Assembly (NCBI GenBank): GCA_029932675.1
Contig: JAOZPP010000099.1
Location: 1-6,572, forward strand
Reading direction: 5' to 3'
Length of the DNA stretch: 6,572 nt
Source of the DNA: a bacterium
GTDB lineage: Bacteria > SM23-81 > DAOVCL01
Shown: piece after piece, positions 6,255 through 6,572 of the stretch
How positions within the stretch are numbered: position 1 is the first letter of the stretch
Layout: the number at the start of each line of letters is the position of its first letter
Made by a program: the position numbers and the translations under genes
The notes under the pieces: model-generated
Told to the model about the DNA's origin: nothing
The model's input: only the letters and a program-made list of their open reading frames with translations
Databases searched by the model: none

Positions 6255-6572
6255 ATGCAGGTTGAAAGGAAGACAATAGAGTCTAACCTTCCTGCTAAGG
6301 GATTTGTGGTCCAAGAGACCCATCATAAGTATTTTTACCATGAATATCAAGGGCTAAGAACTGGTCCCTATACCTACACATCGCGGGGAAGCAGATATAA
6401 AACTTACGGTACTCCACTACTTAAAAGAATGAAGAAAGAGTTAAAATTAGATAGAATTAGGCAAGTTGTTGATTTGTTTGAGTGCCCAATAAGCGGTGAG
6501 GACTACAACAATATCTTAAAGCCCAAGTTTGACAGTCAAAGGGGCAAAATTGGCCTTGGATGTGTTCTTTGA
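6255..6572 (+). CDS. HicA-like protein, candidate mRNA-interferase toxin
   Basis: A 105-residue protein, complete, with its TGA as the last bases of the window. Residues 1-60 fit the HicA double-stranded-RNA-binding-like fold: helix ERKTIESNLPAKGF (4-17), then strands with THHKYFYHEY (22-31) and LRTGPYTYTSRGS (34-46). The adjacent H23/H24 sit where HicA toxins carry the catalytic histidine. The tail, with LLKRMKKELKL (55-65), a CPISGEDY motif (77-84) and a short basic end, belongs to a longer variant than the classic HicA of about 60-80 residues. TTG 6243 would extend it by four residues, but ATG 6255 has GAGGA five bases upstream and is preferred. Gene order (HicB-like first) is reversed from classic hicAB. 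An RNase toxin is the likely function by family. Activity is not shown by sequence alone. Confidence 0.68.
   Translation: MQVERKTIESNLPAKGFVVQETHHKYFYHEYQGLRTGPYTYTSRGSRYKTYGTPLLKRMKKELKLDRIRQVVDLFECPISGEDYNNILKPKFDSQRGKIGLGCVL

Overview
The window looks like a chromosomal segment of a bacterium, probably an anaerobe because it encodes a small low-potential clostridial/Thermotoga-type ferredoxin. Strong Shine-Dalgarno sites, sigma70-like TTGACA/TATAAT-type promoters, a bacterial GlnRS and one tRNA-Ser with an encoded CCA all point to Bacteria. The phylum cannot be fixed from the sequence. GlnRS is patchily distributed outside Proteobacteria, so it does not settle the question.

The left two thirds (about 258-4536) is ordinary housekeeping sequence, all on the minus strand. 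In transcription order it holds nicotinamidase (pncA), an overlapping nicotinate phosphoribosyltransferase (pncB), glutaminyl-tRNA synthetase (glnS), a 68-residue two-helix membrane protein of the LiaI/LiaF-like type, and a monocluster 4Fe-4S ferredoxin. PncA and PncB together form the deamidating NAD salvage branch (nicotinamide to nicotinate to NaMN). The ferredoxin has its own good promoter. Between the small membrane protein and the ferredoxin lies an unusual 61-bp block of interleaved inverted repeats around a GAAA-capped hairpin on the minus strand.

A divergent intergenic region (4537-4892) carries a possible near-leaderless pncA promoter to the left and a very good tRNA promoter to the right (TTGACA, 17 bp, TATATT). 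The latter drives two tandem serine tRNAs, tRNA-Ser(UGA) and tRNA-Ser(GCU).

Immediately after the second tRNA, on the plus strand, is a tightly packed, visibly AT-richer three-gene cassette (5118-6572): a TIGR04255-family protein, a HicB-like protein and a HicA-like protein. The first two overlap by one base and the last two are one base apart, so they are almost certainly co-translated. The first gene lies only 35 nt from the tRNA CCA, has no clear Shine-Dalgarno site and has no room for a promoter of its own outside the tRNA. This cassette, with a HicA/HicB-like toxin-antitoxin pair coupled to an uncharacterised sporadically distributed protein, is the most interesting part of the window and could be a mobile toxin-antitoxin or defence module inserted beside a tRNA gene.
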